Positions 46,346-57,394 of a DNA stretch of 64,000 nt are shown in pieces. Each line of letters opens with the position of its first letter. Position 1 is the stretch's first letter. Source of the DNA: Clonostachys chloroleuca. Its lineage: Eukaryota; Ascomycota; Sordariomycetes; Hypocreales; Bionectriaceae. The stretch lies in contig JBANAY010000003.1 in NCBI GenBank assembly GCA_037952775.1, positions 2,046,001 through 2,110,000 of the forward strand, in the 5' to 3' direction. The notes beneath the pieces were generated by a model. That model saw only the letters and a list, made by a program, of their open reading frames with translations. It had not been told where the DNA came from and ran no database searches. The translations under genes and the position numbers were made by a program.

Positions 46346-47278
46346 CTGAGGTAAGTATAGCAGCTATAAGAGAAAATAGCTAGCTTTAGCTATAGTCTAG
46401 ATTTTAAACCCTTCTAGTATTAGCTTTAACTTAATAATAACCTTCTTAATTACTCTACCCTTAAAATACTAAATATACTTATCTACAGCTATATATTTAT
46501 ACCTGGGATCTAGAATTTAAGAGAGGCTTATTATATAACTTCAGACTACTTATAAATACAGTTAAAAGAGCTCTTATAACTAACCCTTAGGTTATAAGGC
46601 CGGAAGATATAATAAAGCTGTTTAAAGGTCTTAAAGCTTAGGAACTACTTAATAGGATAAATTAGCTTTATCTTCTTATACTTAGAAGTACCTTAATAGC
46701 CTTATAGCTACTTTTCAGGGTAATTTCCTATATAAATTAAGACCTTAAGTAAGAGATATACTTACTTAGAGGAGATAGCCTAGCTGTCTTAACTATTAGC
46801 TTACTTTTATATATATAGTTAGAAGAGCTAGCTTTAAACCTAGCTTAATTACCTACCTTATCAGCTGGAAGGTCGAGATTCATATAGCTAGCTTATAAAT
46901 TTACTAGGGATTCAGATATAAAGGCTTAGAAAAGTAATAAGGGTATTAACAGCAGCTGTATAATATATAGTTTGCAAATAGAGCTAATTATAAAGGGTAT
47001 AAAGCATATACCGTATTACTCGGTTACTAGCTTTAACGGGCGATAGGTACAGTTAACAGGCTGCTCATGTTAGGCTTTATTAACCCGGATATATAACTCC
47101 ATATCGTCAGAAACCTTAAATAGTGCCTCTAGGGCCGGGTCAGGAAAGGGAGGAATACTTACCATAGTAATTTGTATAGGGAAGCTTCTTACGTTGCTAC
47201 GCATAGCCCGAAGTCACAGCTTGAGGGTTTTAGTAAAAGTGGAGAAATACCTGACTATAGTCTTAGGGGCACCAAGGA

Positions 47279-48140
47279 GATACTTAACTAAGCCTGTACT
47301 CCAGATAAAATATGAACGAGACTATATCCGGGAATTTAAATGCTGGACAACTGGAAAAAGGTAGTGCAATGTAAAGCAATATCATCAATGGATGGTGGCT
47401 GAAGGGTAGGTGGATGCAATGGAGCGCAATTTGTCATTGGGCAATATTCTGAGAGCTGTCTCAGTGTGGCGCCTGTTCTATTGCTAAGGCAATTCAGAAA
47501 GGCTATTTTCAATTAATCGGGGCAGATCTTTCAATCGCATCGCACCGGGGTTTTTTTTTCTATAATTATCCATCGCCACTTAGAAGGCTAAATCAAGGCC
47601 CTCTGGCGTGGCAATTCTCGCCGCCGCCGAACCAGCAGACCCCGGGCAGTAACGTGATGATGGGTAGCCGTCAATGCGGTATTGGTGATTTGCGCCGCAG
47701 GAAAGTCATGTAAAAGCAAACTGCATGTTGTTACATGATAAAAAAATCCGAGAAGACGGGCTCGGCGTGGCTTGACATCGCACTCGCGAAAAGGGGGCTG
47801 AGGCGCGGCTGTGATCTGCAAAATACCTAGAAAAAGACTGTAGTCCCTCGGTTTAGCCCACAGCGCTGTCTCACCCCTGAAGAGGCTGAGGCACCGGCTG
47901 CCGAGTCCGAGGCTGGACCAGATCGTGATCAAACTAGGCACTGGAGCGAGTCCACCATTTTTATGCATTCGCGACTTTAATCTATTATTTATGTTCATAA
48001 CGACAAGAGGGGCCGCTCTCATTGCCGCGCTGGTTGCTCACGCGATCAATGCAGGTTGACGGTCGATCACGGTCGATCATCCCCAACATAACGGCCTCTC
48101 GTGAGAGACATTTGACCTCCTGGGACTTCTCCCCATTAGC
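47279..48140. other. Intergenic upstream of a Zn2Cys6 gene
   Basis: Ordinary composition resumes after the transposon end. A 144-residue minus-strand ORF exists but has no family features. Promoter of the following regulator gene is expected here. Confidence 0.45.
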
Positions 48141-49931
48141 ATGGTGAATCACGGAGCTTCAAAAGGCTGCCTGACCTGCAAACAGAGGCGAGTCAAATGC
48201 GATGAGGGCAAGCCGGGCTGCCAGAGGTGTTTTCGCAGGGGGAGAGAATGCGGCGGCTACAAGAAGCCTCCCACCACTTTGAAGTTCAAGCCGCAGACGT
48301 TCAGCTACACTCGCCCTGGACGCCGCGCCCACATCATCGACAAGGCCAATTCCGCCAAAGGGAGCAGCGACTCCAGCCCGCCAATCTCCCGGACCCCTAG
48401 CCCGCCGGTTGTTGACTGCGCGCTCGCCTTCTTTCTCGGCAACTTTGCGGGCAAAGGCCGCGGCTTCGCGTCCTCCCGCGGTTTCTTTGAGCTGCTTGCA
48501 CCGGCGTTGGCAAAGGAGCCCCAAGACTCGGCCTTGTCACTGGCCCTCTGTGCCCTGTCGACTAAGGTCCTGAAGCAGTGGCAGGAAGACCCGTATTCCT
48601 TCAACAAGCCACACAGACGGCTGGCTCATGCTTATGCACGCCTGAGAACGGCCATTGGCGACCCGAACGAGAGCAGAAGCCAGTCGACCGTGCTGGCGGC
48701 TCTGGTCTTCCAATTCCACGAGAACCTGAGTGCTGTCTTCAGTATGCAGAAGGCCCAGCGGACACACCACGATGGAGCTGTCGCACTGATGAACCAGCAT
48801 GGGGCGGAGCTGCTCTCCACACCGTATGGCCGCCATATGGTGCGCTACCTCATGTTCGTCGAGATCGCCGCGGCCATACGGGAGAAGCGACCGTTCCCCA
48901 CGAGCGTGCTGTCGATTCCGGAAATCGCAAATACCCCGGGGAACCCCAGCGCTGCGCTCGATCTTATTGGGATTGCGGTCGCGAACGTGCAGCATCGCGT
49001 CACATCCTTTGCTGAGCGGCTTGCACTCGAGCCTTTACTGGAGCGGGATCTGGAGCCCATCCTGATGCAGCTGGACAACATCCACATCAGACTCCTGGAC
49101 TGGAGAAATACCGTTTTCAAGGCGTGGAATCCCATATATGTCTCCGAGGTTAGGGAGACAAACCCTCCGATAATCTCGTACCAAGGCGACTGCGATATTT
49201 ATCCCGATGTGCAAATCGCCTCCATCTGGAGCAATTGGCGGAGCTACCGCATTGTGCTCTTCAAAGCGGCGCTCATACTGCTCCGCCAGCTTCCCAACAT
49301 TAGCCCCCGAGTCGTGCAGGTTGCGTACGGCGAGCCGCAAGATATACAAGACTTGGAACAGAGCACGAGGCAGTCAATCCAGGAGACATTCGACGCCATG
49401 TGTCGGGTCGTCCCGTTCTGCATGGGCAACCGCACTAGGACGGCAAGCATACACGATATGGCAGCACCTGACCTGCATTTTCCAAGCTACCACGACCCGG
49501 GCGCATGCGACCCGTCAGCTCTTGAACAGTGGCCCAAGGATGAAACGCTCTCCTTGGCGAATCATCTTGGACATATCAAGGCGTTGGGTGCATGGCATGC
49601 TTTGACGCCGCTGAGTTTCATGCTGAGCGTGTGCAACGACGAGCACGGCTCGCTTGTGGCCGAGTCCCTGAGGCCTGGGCAGCTGCAGTGGATTCGTAAG
49701 GAGCTCTCCCGCTCGGCTTTGGTGCTCAGCATGCGAAAATCTGCTCCCAACAGCCCTACACTAGCCCAGCCCTCACCTCCAGGGCAATGCGGCACCATTG
49801 GCACATCTCCAATGGAGGAGCCAGGCAGCAGCGGGGCAGGCAATCCCGATGACAATGACATGTTATACAAGATGTCTGCTAATGAGGTGGAACAGCTACG
49901 GGGTTCGCTGAGACTGTCGGGCGGCGCATAG
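48141..49931 (+). CDS. Zn(II)2Cys6 transcription factor
   Basis: Intronless 596-residue regulator. The zinc cluster is canonical, C-x2-C-x6-C-x6-C-x2-C-x6-C at residues 10-37 (CLTCKQRRVKCDEGKPGCQRC), followed by a short basic Pro/Ser linker. The remaining 450 residues resemble the fungal-specific Fungal_trans_2 (DUF3468) domain, with an early LAFFLGNFAGKGRGFASSRG segment, SALSLALCALS, and HHDGAVALMNQHG. The C-terminal 60 residues are Ser/Pro/Gly-rich and probably disordered. It is the first gene after the transposon block and has no obvious target next to it. High third-position G+C contrasts with the neighbouring A+T-rich DNA. Confidence 0.88.
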   Translation: MVNHGASKGCLTCKQRRVKCDEGKPGCQRCFRRGRECGGYKKPPTTLKFKPQTFSYTRPGRRAHIIDKANSAKGSSDSSPPISRTPSPPVVDCALAFFLGNFAGKGRGFASSRGFFELLAPALAKEPQDSALSLALCALSTKVLKQWQEDPYSFNKPHRRLAHAYARLRTAIGDPNESRSQSTVLAALVFQFHENLSAVFSMQKAQRTHHDGAVALMNQHGAELLSTPYGRHMVRYLMFVEIAAAIREKRPFPTSVLSIPEIANTPGNPSAALDLIGIAVANVQHRVTSFAERLALEPLLERDLEPILMQLDNIHIRLLDWRNTVFKAWNPIYVSEVRETNPPIISYQGDCDIYPDVQIASIWSNWRSYRIVLFKAALILLRQLPNISPRVVQVAYGEPQDIQDLEQSTRQSIQETFDAMCRVVPFCMGNRTRTASIHDMAAPDLHFPSYHDPGACDPSALEQWPKDETLSLANHLGHIKALGAWHALTPLSFMLSVCNDEHGSLVAESLRPGQLQWIRKELSRSALVLSMRKSAPNSPTLAQPSPPGQCGTIGTSPMEEPGSSGAGNPDDNDMLYKMSANEVEQLRGSLRLSGGA

Positions 49932-51010
49932 GCTGATCTGTAGTCTGGCATCAACCTGGAGGTGAAATGGCAGTAATGATCTAGGAAACCAGATCACTGG
50001 AAATACAGTAACTGGACACGATAGAAAGGTGCCATGATTTGGGCTCTCTGGTATGTCTCACTTACCTGAATAACGACGCTAATGGGTAGATAAGAAATGA
50101 TGGAATGAAATCCGAACTCCGTTCAACCTTATCCGTCATCTCCCAGTCTGGGTCTCTACTTTGCGTTGCGTAATCGCGTGGTTCAGTGCTCTTCCTAAAA
50201 CAGGAAATGAAGGCTTTCGGAATCGTTGCTTTTAAGAAAACAGTACTTCTCAAGCATGACGACATTTCAGTTATCCCCCAGAAAAATTCATCTTCCTCCT
50301 TCTGCCTGTTCAGCCGCTGTTGCCTAGACCGAACTCGATGCTGAACCAGCTCTAGGCAGCATCCTAAGCTGCATCTGATTCGAGCTTATAGCTTATTGAA
50401 CTACTATAAAATGTCTAGAGGCCGCCTCTGCCTTAATTCCTTTTCCTTTCTCCTTAGCTTTCCGAGTCCTTGGCTCAAATCAAGTGTAGTATCTGTTCTT
50501 ACCAGTTTAATACCTGGAACGCGACTACGGTCGTTCGTTTTATTGTTCTTATTTTTGGTTACTGGTTGGGGATGTCCAATATGCTTGCATGTTGGTTCCC
50601 TGCTCCACTGTGTCCCTGGTATTACACTGCCTCCAGGCAACGCGAAGCCTCTCTTCTCAGCCCCTTCATTGCATTCCGAGGCTTGCCTTGGTCGCGAAGA
50701 AGGTGAACCTAATCACCTGGATCTCAGACCTGTTACCTGTCGATATCGCCATGCTCGTCGCCCAAAGAGAAGTAGCTGTAAGAAAGCACCAACCGGGACA
50801 GATTGCAGCCAACGCCCAAAAAGAAATATGCCAATAGATCTCTTTTTGCATCGGATGCATTAGCTCCTCAATCCCATGAACAACTACCCACCTTTTTCAT
50901 AGAAGGCTTTTCAGGAACACAGCTCCACCAGGTTCTTGGTCTAGTGCCGTAGCAAGCCCTAATTCAACGGGGCTGCGAGGAGGGGAAAGAAAATTGGCAA
51001 AAAGATATCT
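49932..51010. other. Intergenic between regulator and tRNA
   Basis: About 1.1 kb. Overlapping small ORFs at 50396-50863 in several frames lack coherent features. No repeat or RNA gene recognised. Confidence 0.4.
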
Positions 51011-51101
51011 TGACAAGAGTGGGATTCGAACCCACGCTCTTTCGAACTGCGAAGAAACATTCTCCTGAACACAGCGCCTTAGACCACTCGGCCATCTTGC
51101 C
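51011..51101 (-). tRNA. tRNA-Leu(CAG) with an 11-base intron
   Basis: On the minus strand the acceptor GGCAAGA pairs with TCTTGTC (one G-U), the D-arm is GCCGAGTGGTCTAAGGC, the anticodon stem is CTGTG/CGCAG, and the T-arm is GTGGG-TTCGAAT-CCCAC. The loop TTCAGG..T is interrupted after position 37 by AGAATGTTTCT, leaving anticodon CAG. A long variable arm (TTCGAAAGAGC) marks a class II tRNA. A73 is encoded at 51011. A-box and B-box are intact. Confidence 0.93.
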
Positions 51102-51937
51102 TTGTCGATGTGAGACAGCCTTGCGTTTGCATCCCAAAGACCGGCGCCGGTTCCGAGAAACGATTCTGGCTGAAACTTGGTTGAATTAGCAACAGAAATT
51201 CATGAAGAACTTAGAATTTGAGCTGTGGTAAGAGTCGATATTTATTAGTATATTAAATTCTCTCACGTATTCACGTTTGGTAGATCAAAGGGCTCCGGGG
51301 TCCTTCTAGATAAACTAACGTGACAAGGAAAAGGAGGAACAGAAAGCAGCGAATAACTTTTTCCCAACCATATGTTGATCAGTGTGAATGAAGCATCTCG
51401 ATTTTTAATTTGAGATCTTGCTTCGTACAGAATGAGGTGTGACTGACGTGTTTTTCTCTTAAGGCCGAGCCTCCTGTCTTAGGATACGTCGGGAAGCAGG
51501 CGGCTTGCTGTGTATTTTTCAAGTGATACTCAGACGAGTTCGATCTTGCCACATATGTAATGTCCCTTTTCGACAGTTATGAGAATGATCTGTACCGATT
51601 ATTAGCTAAGAATAGTAGATGCAGAAGACCGTCAAGACGTCAGAAGTCGACACAATTATTTTCATAACGAGAGAGTACAATAGTGATGGCATAGTCAGTT
51701 AAAACCTTATTCTACCTTTGTCGAGACATGAGCAAGCCTCTAATCCACATAATAGCTCATGATACCTGTTGGATATGCCTGATAGATAGCTTCTTCAAAT
51801 GCAGGAGATTTCCAACTACAAATTCCAGTCCTAGGTATGAAATTGTTGAAGATGCAATAAAGGGGCTCATTGATAGAGCAAAGTTACCACCCAGGCTCAT
51901 TGACCTTTAACTAAGAGTGCTTGAAAGATATGCCGAA
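51102..51937. other. Intergenic between tRNA and hydantoinase gene
   Basis: 836 bases of moderately A+T-rich sequence. No gene, repeat or RNA recognised. Confidence 0.4.
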
Positions 51938-53513
51938 TCACAGCTTCTCCAAGTCTAACGGCCCATGATTTCGGACTTTTTCCCAAATGTTTCCCAGACT
52001 GGATGACCCTCTCTTCACAAACTGGCCTACGCCCTTGGAAGCCATGATACCGCCACCCTCCCGGTCCCAGACCACTTGACCTCGAAGGATGGTGTACCTA
52101 GGCCAGTTTTTAACTTTTCGTCCCTCATACGGAGTATAGTCCACATCATGATGCAACATGCCATTGGTAATGGAAACCTCACCAAGACGATCCTCAGGAT
52201 ACCAGATGACCAGATCCGCATCGGAAACTCCAGGCATCATGGCACCCTTCCGCGGATAAAGACCATACAACTTGGCCGCGTTTGTCGATGTCACTTGAAC
52301 AAATTTGTTAAGTGCGAGCCGCCTGGCCGAGAAAGCTAAGGGAAGTCGAGTCTCTATTCCAGGAAGCCCATTAGGGATGTACCGAAACCGACCCACGGGA
52401 TGCTCTGCTGTTATGCAAGACTTCTTTCCAGCGACGGCGTCCTCGAATTTGAAGGGGCAGTGGTCTGAGCTCAACACAGCGAATGTATCGTTTGATAACC
52501 CGTTCCAGATGGCGTTCTGGTCAGCTTGTGTCCTAGGAGGTGGGGAGCAGACACATTTGGCACCCTCAAACCCGGGTTTATCAAGGTCATCTCGGGTGAG
52601 GAACAGATATTGGGGGCAGGTTTCCGCGAGGATAGGCTGACCGGCGTTTTGAGCCACACGGATCCTGTTAGCAGCGGATGGGTCGCTGATATGCACGAGC
52701 AGGATGGGAGTATCGGCGAGGAGGGATGAGAGGGCAATGGCGCGGTTCGTCGCCTCGGCTTCTAGAATGGGAGGTCGTGAATTGGAATGATACTTTGGGG
52801 CAAACTTGCTCTGGGCCTCCAGCTGATCTGTAAGCCAATTGAGGACGTCACCATTCTCAGCATGAACCATGGTGAGAATTTCGTGCTGGCGCGCGTGAAG
52901 CAATACACTCAGAATCTGATCGTCTCGTAGTTGAAGTGCCATGTACGTCATGTATATCTTGATGGAAGAGATACCTTCTTCTTCTTTTAGTGCCTTTAGT
53001 TCCTGAAGAGCCTCTGGATTTGGGTCCGCTATGAGGAGGTGAAAGCCATAGTCCGTGTAGCAATTTCCAGTTGCCAGGGCATGTGTGCTCTCAACGGTGG
53101 CCAGTAACGATGGCTTGCTCTTTTGCTGCGGTGCAAAAGCGACAACAGTTGTGTTTCCTCCCGCGACGGCAGACCGGGTCCCAGTCTCCCAACTGTCTGC
53201 TGATCGGCCATTGGATCCCTTGATGAAAATTGCTGGTTCTTCGAGATGCGCGTGGCAGTCAATCCCGCCTGGCTGATTGCTCATGTTAGCAAGAATTGCC
53301 TCTCGGTAGTCTTGCCAGCGCTGATTGACTTACCATCACATATCCACCCTCGGCATCGATGATACGGCCGGCGCTGGCACGAGCCAAAGACCCTGTGGGA
53401 GCTTGGAGAACGATTTTCTCATCCTTGATCGCCAGATCCCAAGCCCCTACATCACTGCCTGTCACGCACACACCATTGGTAATAACGAGATCATACTCGA
53501 AAGATGATTCCAT
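51938..53513 (-). CDS. Hydantoinase/dihydropyrimidinase-family cyclic amidohydrolase
   Basis: 504-residue metal-dependent hydrolase that opens cyclic amide or ureide rings. Exons are 53513-53334 and 53272-51938, with a 61-base intron falling just before the metal motif. Active-site set is complete: PGGIDCHAHL (His67, His69), carbamylated Lys165 in SSIKIYMTY, His197 in MVHAENGD, His254 in LVHIS and Asp330 in SSDHCPF. PGGID at the start of the barrel favours hydantoinase/dihydropyrimidinase over allantoinase (usually PGLID). ATG 53513 was preferred to an upstream GTG. The gene is divergent from a Zn2Cys6 regulator, with about 500 bases between starts, and heads a likely catabolic cluster. The exact substrate is unknown. 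Confidence 0.88.
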
Positions 53514-54015
53514 TTTTGTCACGCCCGAGTGTTGTTTTTTCAGCTGATTGAGTTACTTCTCATTTCATCGGGGCTGATGACAGATGAACCACATTCAGGG
53601 GGTTGCCCAAGTGTCTTAGAGTTAGAAACTGGAGTGTATCCTGTACACCAGACAGATGAATCAGATGATTGTAACAACCTAGATTGCTTTCAGTGCCGAT
53701 GACAAAAGGGGCTTAGGTGAAGCAAGCCCCGGACATGATAAAAATCGTGGGATGGACGGCCACGGAGATAAGAACGGCGCCAGGAGGCCAATCAGATGCC
53801 CCGTGATTATATCCCTCGCACTTGGCGATAATGGAAGCAAGCAAGCGCCGAATTGTTATCTGCGGGCCTAAGAGTCAAGGATTAGTATGATAGGAATGTG
53901 GTATTGGGGGTTTAATGGCACTGATGCTCGTTGCTTTTGCAAACAGCGCTGAGTACGGAGAGATCCATCACATGGAGTTGCTCCAAATCCTTCCGCGTCT
54001 TCGACCATCTGAGCG
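53514..54015. promoter_or_regulatory. Divergent promoter, hydantoinase / regulator
   Basis: Shared upstream region of 502 bases between the hydantoinase gene (minus) and the Zn2Cys6 gene (plus). No repeated CGG arrangement stands out by eye. Confidence 0.4.
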
Positions 54016-56156
54016 ATGCAGAGGATAACTCGAATGCAAGCGGCCCGTGAGTGTTATGCAGTTCTGATCCGTGGAATAAACTGGCCTGACCCGATGCAGA
54101 GAGGGCTGCATGCACAGCCTGCCATCAGCGGAAGGTCAAATGCGATGCCCACGACGTTGGACTGCCTTGCTCCAACTGTAAATCAACAGAAAGAAGCGAT
54201 TGCCGCCTGCACCAAAAGCGCAAGCGTGTATCAAAGGCCATCCGAGCTGCAGTAACTGCTGCCGAACCACCGGCAACACCGAAGGCATTGGCCCCTTCGT
54301 TGATTTCAGATGAAGCCGCCAAATCTCCACAGAGCGACAGAGCCAACCCTCCCTCGTCTCCCGGCAATGTGGATGAGACGCAACGGGCGTCCCTGTCTAC
54401 TCCAGCATCGGTCGGGGTGGCAGGGGTCGATATCCACGCCGCCGAGAACGGGGAATATCTCTACAAACGCCATTTGGTCGAGTTTATTGACCAGCCGGAG
54501 CTAGTGGAACGCCCTATTGACAGCACAGCCCGCCTGACTTACATTGGGAGTGAAGTTTCCAATATCAACTTCCTTGTTCATCAACAGTTCGGGGCCCGCG
54601 TGCGTGCATCGGGAGTATGTCACTACCCGACAGATCGAATTAGGCGGCATATGACGAGCCACAATCGAGTACCCTTGGATGCCTTCCAGTTGCCTCCCAA
54701 GTCACTGGTCGACCAATTGCTTACTGCTTATTTTCGGCATGCCAATCCAGGCTTTCCCGTTATTGATGAGCGCATTTTCATACGGCAGTACCGAGCTCGG
54801 GATCCATCGAACCCACCGTCGTTGCTTCTCCTCCAGGCTATCCTCGTGGTTGGTGCCCATGTGCTGTATGACAGCGATCACGAGACACGTAACTCTTGCA
54901 AGATAGTGTTTTTCAGGAGAGCCAAGAGCCTCTATGATACCGGCTTCGAGCGTAACCGTGACACCGTCGTGCAGGCTGCCTTGCTTCTGACCTGGCATAC
55001 GGACGGTGTTGAAGATGTAACGGCAAATGCGTGGTTCTGGCTGGGTGCCGCGGTACGAACAGCAATGGGCCTTGGTATGCACCGTGATGCAGATGGAAGC
55101 ACTCTGGTTGCCCACAATAAGCACATGTGGCGACGTGTATGGTGGTTGCTATTTCAAAGTGATGCCTGGGTCTCACTCCAATATGGCCGGCCGCAGTCAA
55201 TACATCTCGAGGACTGCACAGTCCAAAAGCTCAAAATGGCTGACTTTCAAGACTGTGGGGACGATGTGCGTGCAGAATACATGATGCAAATGTCTCAACT
55301 CGCTGTCATAGTCTCGGAAGCTGTGCGGGCGCGGTCTCGCGCAAGCACAGTCGAATCAAGCATATCAGCTGTGCAAAAGAGTGACGAGAAACTTGCAAGC
55401 TGGGCACTGCGCCTTCCTCATAATCTCCAACTGCACACAATATCTGGGGGCATAGATCCTTGGACAGCAAATCTACATCTCCATTACAACATGGCTCTTA
55501 TTCTACTACACAGGCCACAGCCCCAATCAAAAGCGCCAGCTGAATATCTGAGAAGACGGCTTGATGATAACCTGCAGATCTGCGTGGCTGCTGCAGGTTC
55601 TATACAGTCGCTGTTCCAACAACTCTGTGAGGCAAATAATTTAAGAAGTCTTTGGATATCAGCCATAAATTGTCTTTTTACGGCTCTCATACAGCTTAGT
55701 AGCGAAATTCGCCTGTCAAATCCTCTCTTAGCCGTTTCCGCTCTAAGAAGATACGATTCTGCTTTGATATCCTTGAAGCAACTCTCAAGACATTGGCCCA
55801 ACGCAGAGTCTGTCCTCCACTTCTTCGAGAAGTCAATCCGCGTGAATTCTATCGAGACTACCCCGGCCAACGGACTAGACAATAGTCCGTTGTTCGTTCC
55901 TTCGAGTAACCAAGACTTACGGCCAAATGAAAAGGGAAAAGAATCTGACCTTGACAACTGCCATCAGGAGCATCTACATGATACTATGCGGAACAAATCG
56001 CCTTCCTTGGTGCAGCCATTGCCTGTTGCAGATGAACGTGGATTTGATCAGGATATACTTGGTACTACAGAAGAGATACATGATGCCTGGAAACAGTGGC
56101 AGACTGAGAATTGGTCTACGCCTGAGTTTTCTGATGATTATCTCTTCACATTTTGA
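54016..56156 (+). CDS. Zn(II)2Cys6 transcription factor, CTF1/FarA-like
   Basis: 695-residue regulator. Exon 1 is 54016-54046 and exon 2 is 54100-56156, with a 53-base GTGAGT..CAG intron and exon sum divisible by three. The spliced start places the zinc cluster at residues 15-45 (CTACHQRKVKC..CSNCKSTERSDC), followed by a basic KRKRVSK linker. The middle region has the fungal-specific transcription factor domain (VDQLLTAYFRHANPGFPVID, then AVRTAMGLGMHRD and RRVWWLLFQSD), a pattern shared with cutinase/fatty-acid regulators CTF1 and FarA/B. A gene model that begins in exon 2 alone would miss the DNA-binding domain. Placed between hydantoinase and dioxygenase genes, it is the probable local activator (inference). 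Confidence 0.88.
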
Positions 56157-56196
56157 GCTTTTACGCTAAAAGCAAAGCTACAATCAATCTTGACAT

Positions 56197-57394
56197 CTAG
56201 CAGAGCCCCAGTGAAGCGCGCCCAATCTCCCGCTCACATTCTCCGTCATCCTCTTCGGTTTTGGCTGGAATTGGCTTGTTCGCCAGAGGAGTCAAGCGGA
56301 AGGCATGTCGGCGTTCACCGGCAGGGTAGTCCAACGTCTGGGAGTGATTGGTCACACGCTGGTCCCAAACAAGTACGGTTCCAGCCTCATATCGAACACG
56401 GCACTGGAAGTCCTGGCGCTTGGCAATGTGGTCAAAGAGAAATCCGAGGAGATAGTCGGATTCCTCTTCATCGAAACCCACAATCTTCTTGGTATAAACG
56501 GGGTTCACATCTGGTAGGCTAGTCAATATGGAGCGAACGATGTGGAGAGTAATTGAGGAATATATGCTTACATAGAGCCTTTTCTTTGGTAACGGGATGA
56601 ATAATCACGACGGGGTGTTCCTGGACAAGCTGAGCCCTGCGCATGACAGCCTCTTGTCCGTTCTTCAACTCTTGTGTTACACCGTCATTGTTGCTGTGGA
56701 TCGCCGTGAGTCCCTCGAGGCGCTTCCTGAACCGAGGCGAAAGTGACTTGAAAGCTTGGACGCTGGAGCTGACGAGAGTATCGCCTCCTGCCATAGCCGG
56801 CGACTCAAGCATGCAGATGAAGGTGGTGCCTGGAGTTTGCGGCTCGGGGGACTGGTCCGTGTGCCACTGGACCGGACTGCGCCCCTTCCAGGACTTGCGT
56901 ACTCGGAGGTCCTCTTTGTGGTCATAGATGATCATGTGCTCTTCAGATCCGGATGCCGGATGCGGCGCCCATCCGTGGATGTGGAGGGGCCCGAAATGGC
57001 GAACAATTTTCTTCTGTCGCTCGAAGCCGATGTCTCGGAAGTCTTGGTTGCGGAAGACCAGTGCCCCGCGCTTCGCGGCCATCAAAGCTAGTTCATCTAG
57101 CCCAGCAGGGGAAAGCTGAGAGAGCTGAACGCCATTGATTTCAGTACCCACATGAGGAGAGAGATCGGTTACTTTTGTCGCTGTTGCAAGGAGGTTAGGC
57201 AGCGCTGGGTCGGCTCTGTGACCAGGGTCGAAGTGATCAAACTCGCCAAGGTCTTCAACTTTCTCCAGTGGGTCATAGAAAGGGAGGTAGTCTGGGTAGA
57301 GCGCAGAGCCATCTTCATTTTTTGCTCTGGTTGCAAGCTTGGCCTTGAGAGGCTCCGCTGGGGCGGCCTGGGAAGTTGATGTGATTGCAGGCAT
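56197..57394 (-). CDS. TauD/TfdA-family Fe(II)/2-oxoglutarate dioxygenase
   Basis: 378-residue non-haem iron dioxygenase of the taurine/sulfonate dioxygenase family. Exons are 57394-56572 and 56510-56197. The 61-base intron splits a Tyr codon so that KALY|VNPVYTKKIVGF reads through, which fixes the acceptor at 56511 rather than an earlier AG. Iron ligands are His178 and Asp180 (QWHTDQS) and the distal His near 330 (VTNHSQTLDYP); the 2-oxoglutarate-binding Arg is near 346 (RRHAFRLTP). Its 3' end is only 40 bases from the regulator's 3' end. Family members also oxidise ethers, amino-acid derivatives and other substrates, so sulfonate use should not be assumed. Confidence 0.88.

Larger units (their letters stand above)
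34576..47278 (-). mobile_element. piggyBac-like (DDE_Tnp_1_7) DNA transposon, RIP-decayed and interrupted
   Basis: Terminal inverted repeats at 34576-34600 and 47254-47278 match at 24 of 25 positions (core CCTTGGTGCCCCTAAGACTA, one C/T difference). Removing the nested retrotransposon and one target copy leaves about 2.1 kb. The minus strand holds two pieces of one decayed transposase: near 46440-46350 a GFKI(W) segment with TAG (46399-46397) replacing the Trp codon, and near 35618-35601 a FLDNLF segment in the context typical of fungal piggyBac-like transposases. The retrotransposon interrupts the reading frame between them. The flanking target duplication could not be resolved. Non-functional. 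Confidence 0.65.

Noticed and set aside
47588..48022. 144-residue minus-strand ORF upstream of the Zn2Cys6 gene
   Set aside because: No family features, irregular composition, and it occupies the promoter of a clear gene.
50396..50863. Overlapping 60-155-residue ORFs on both strands
   Set aside because: Frames conflict, none has a recognisable motif or plausible splice partners.
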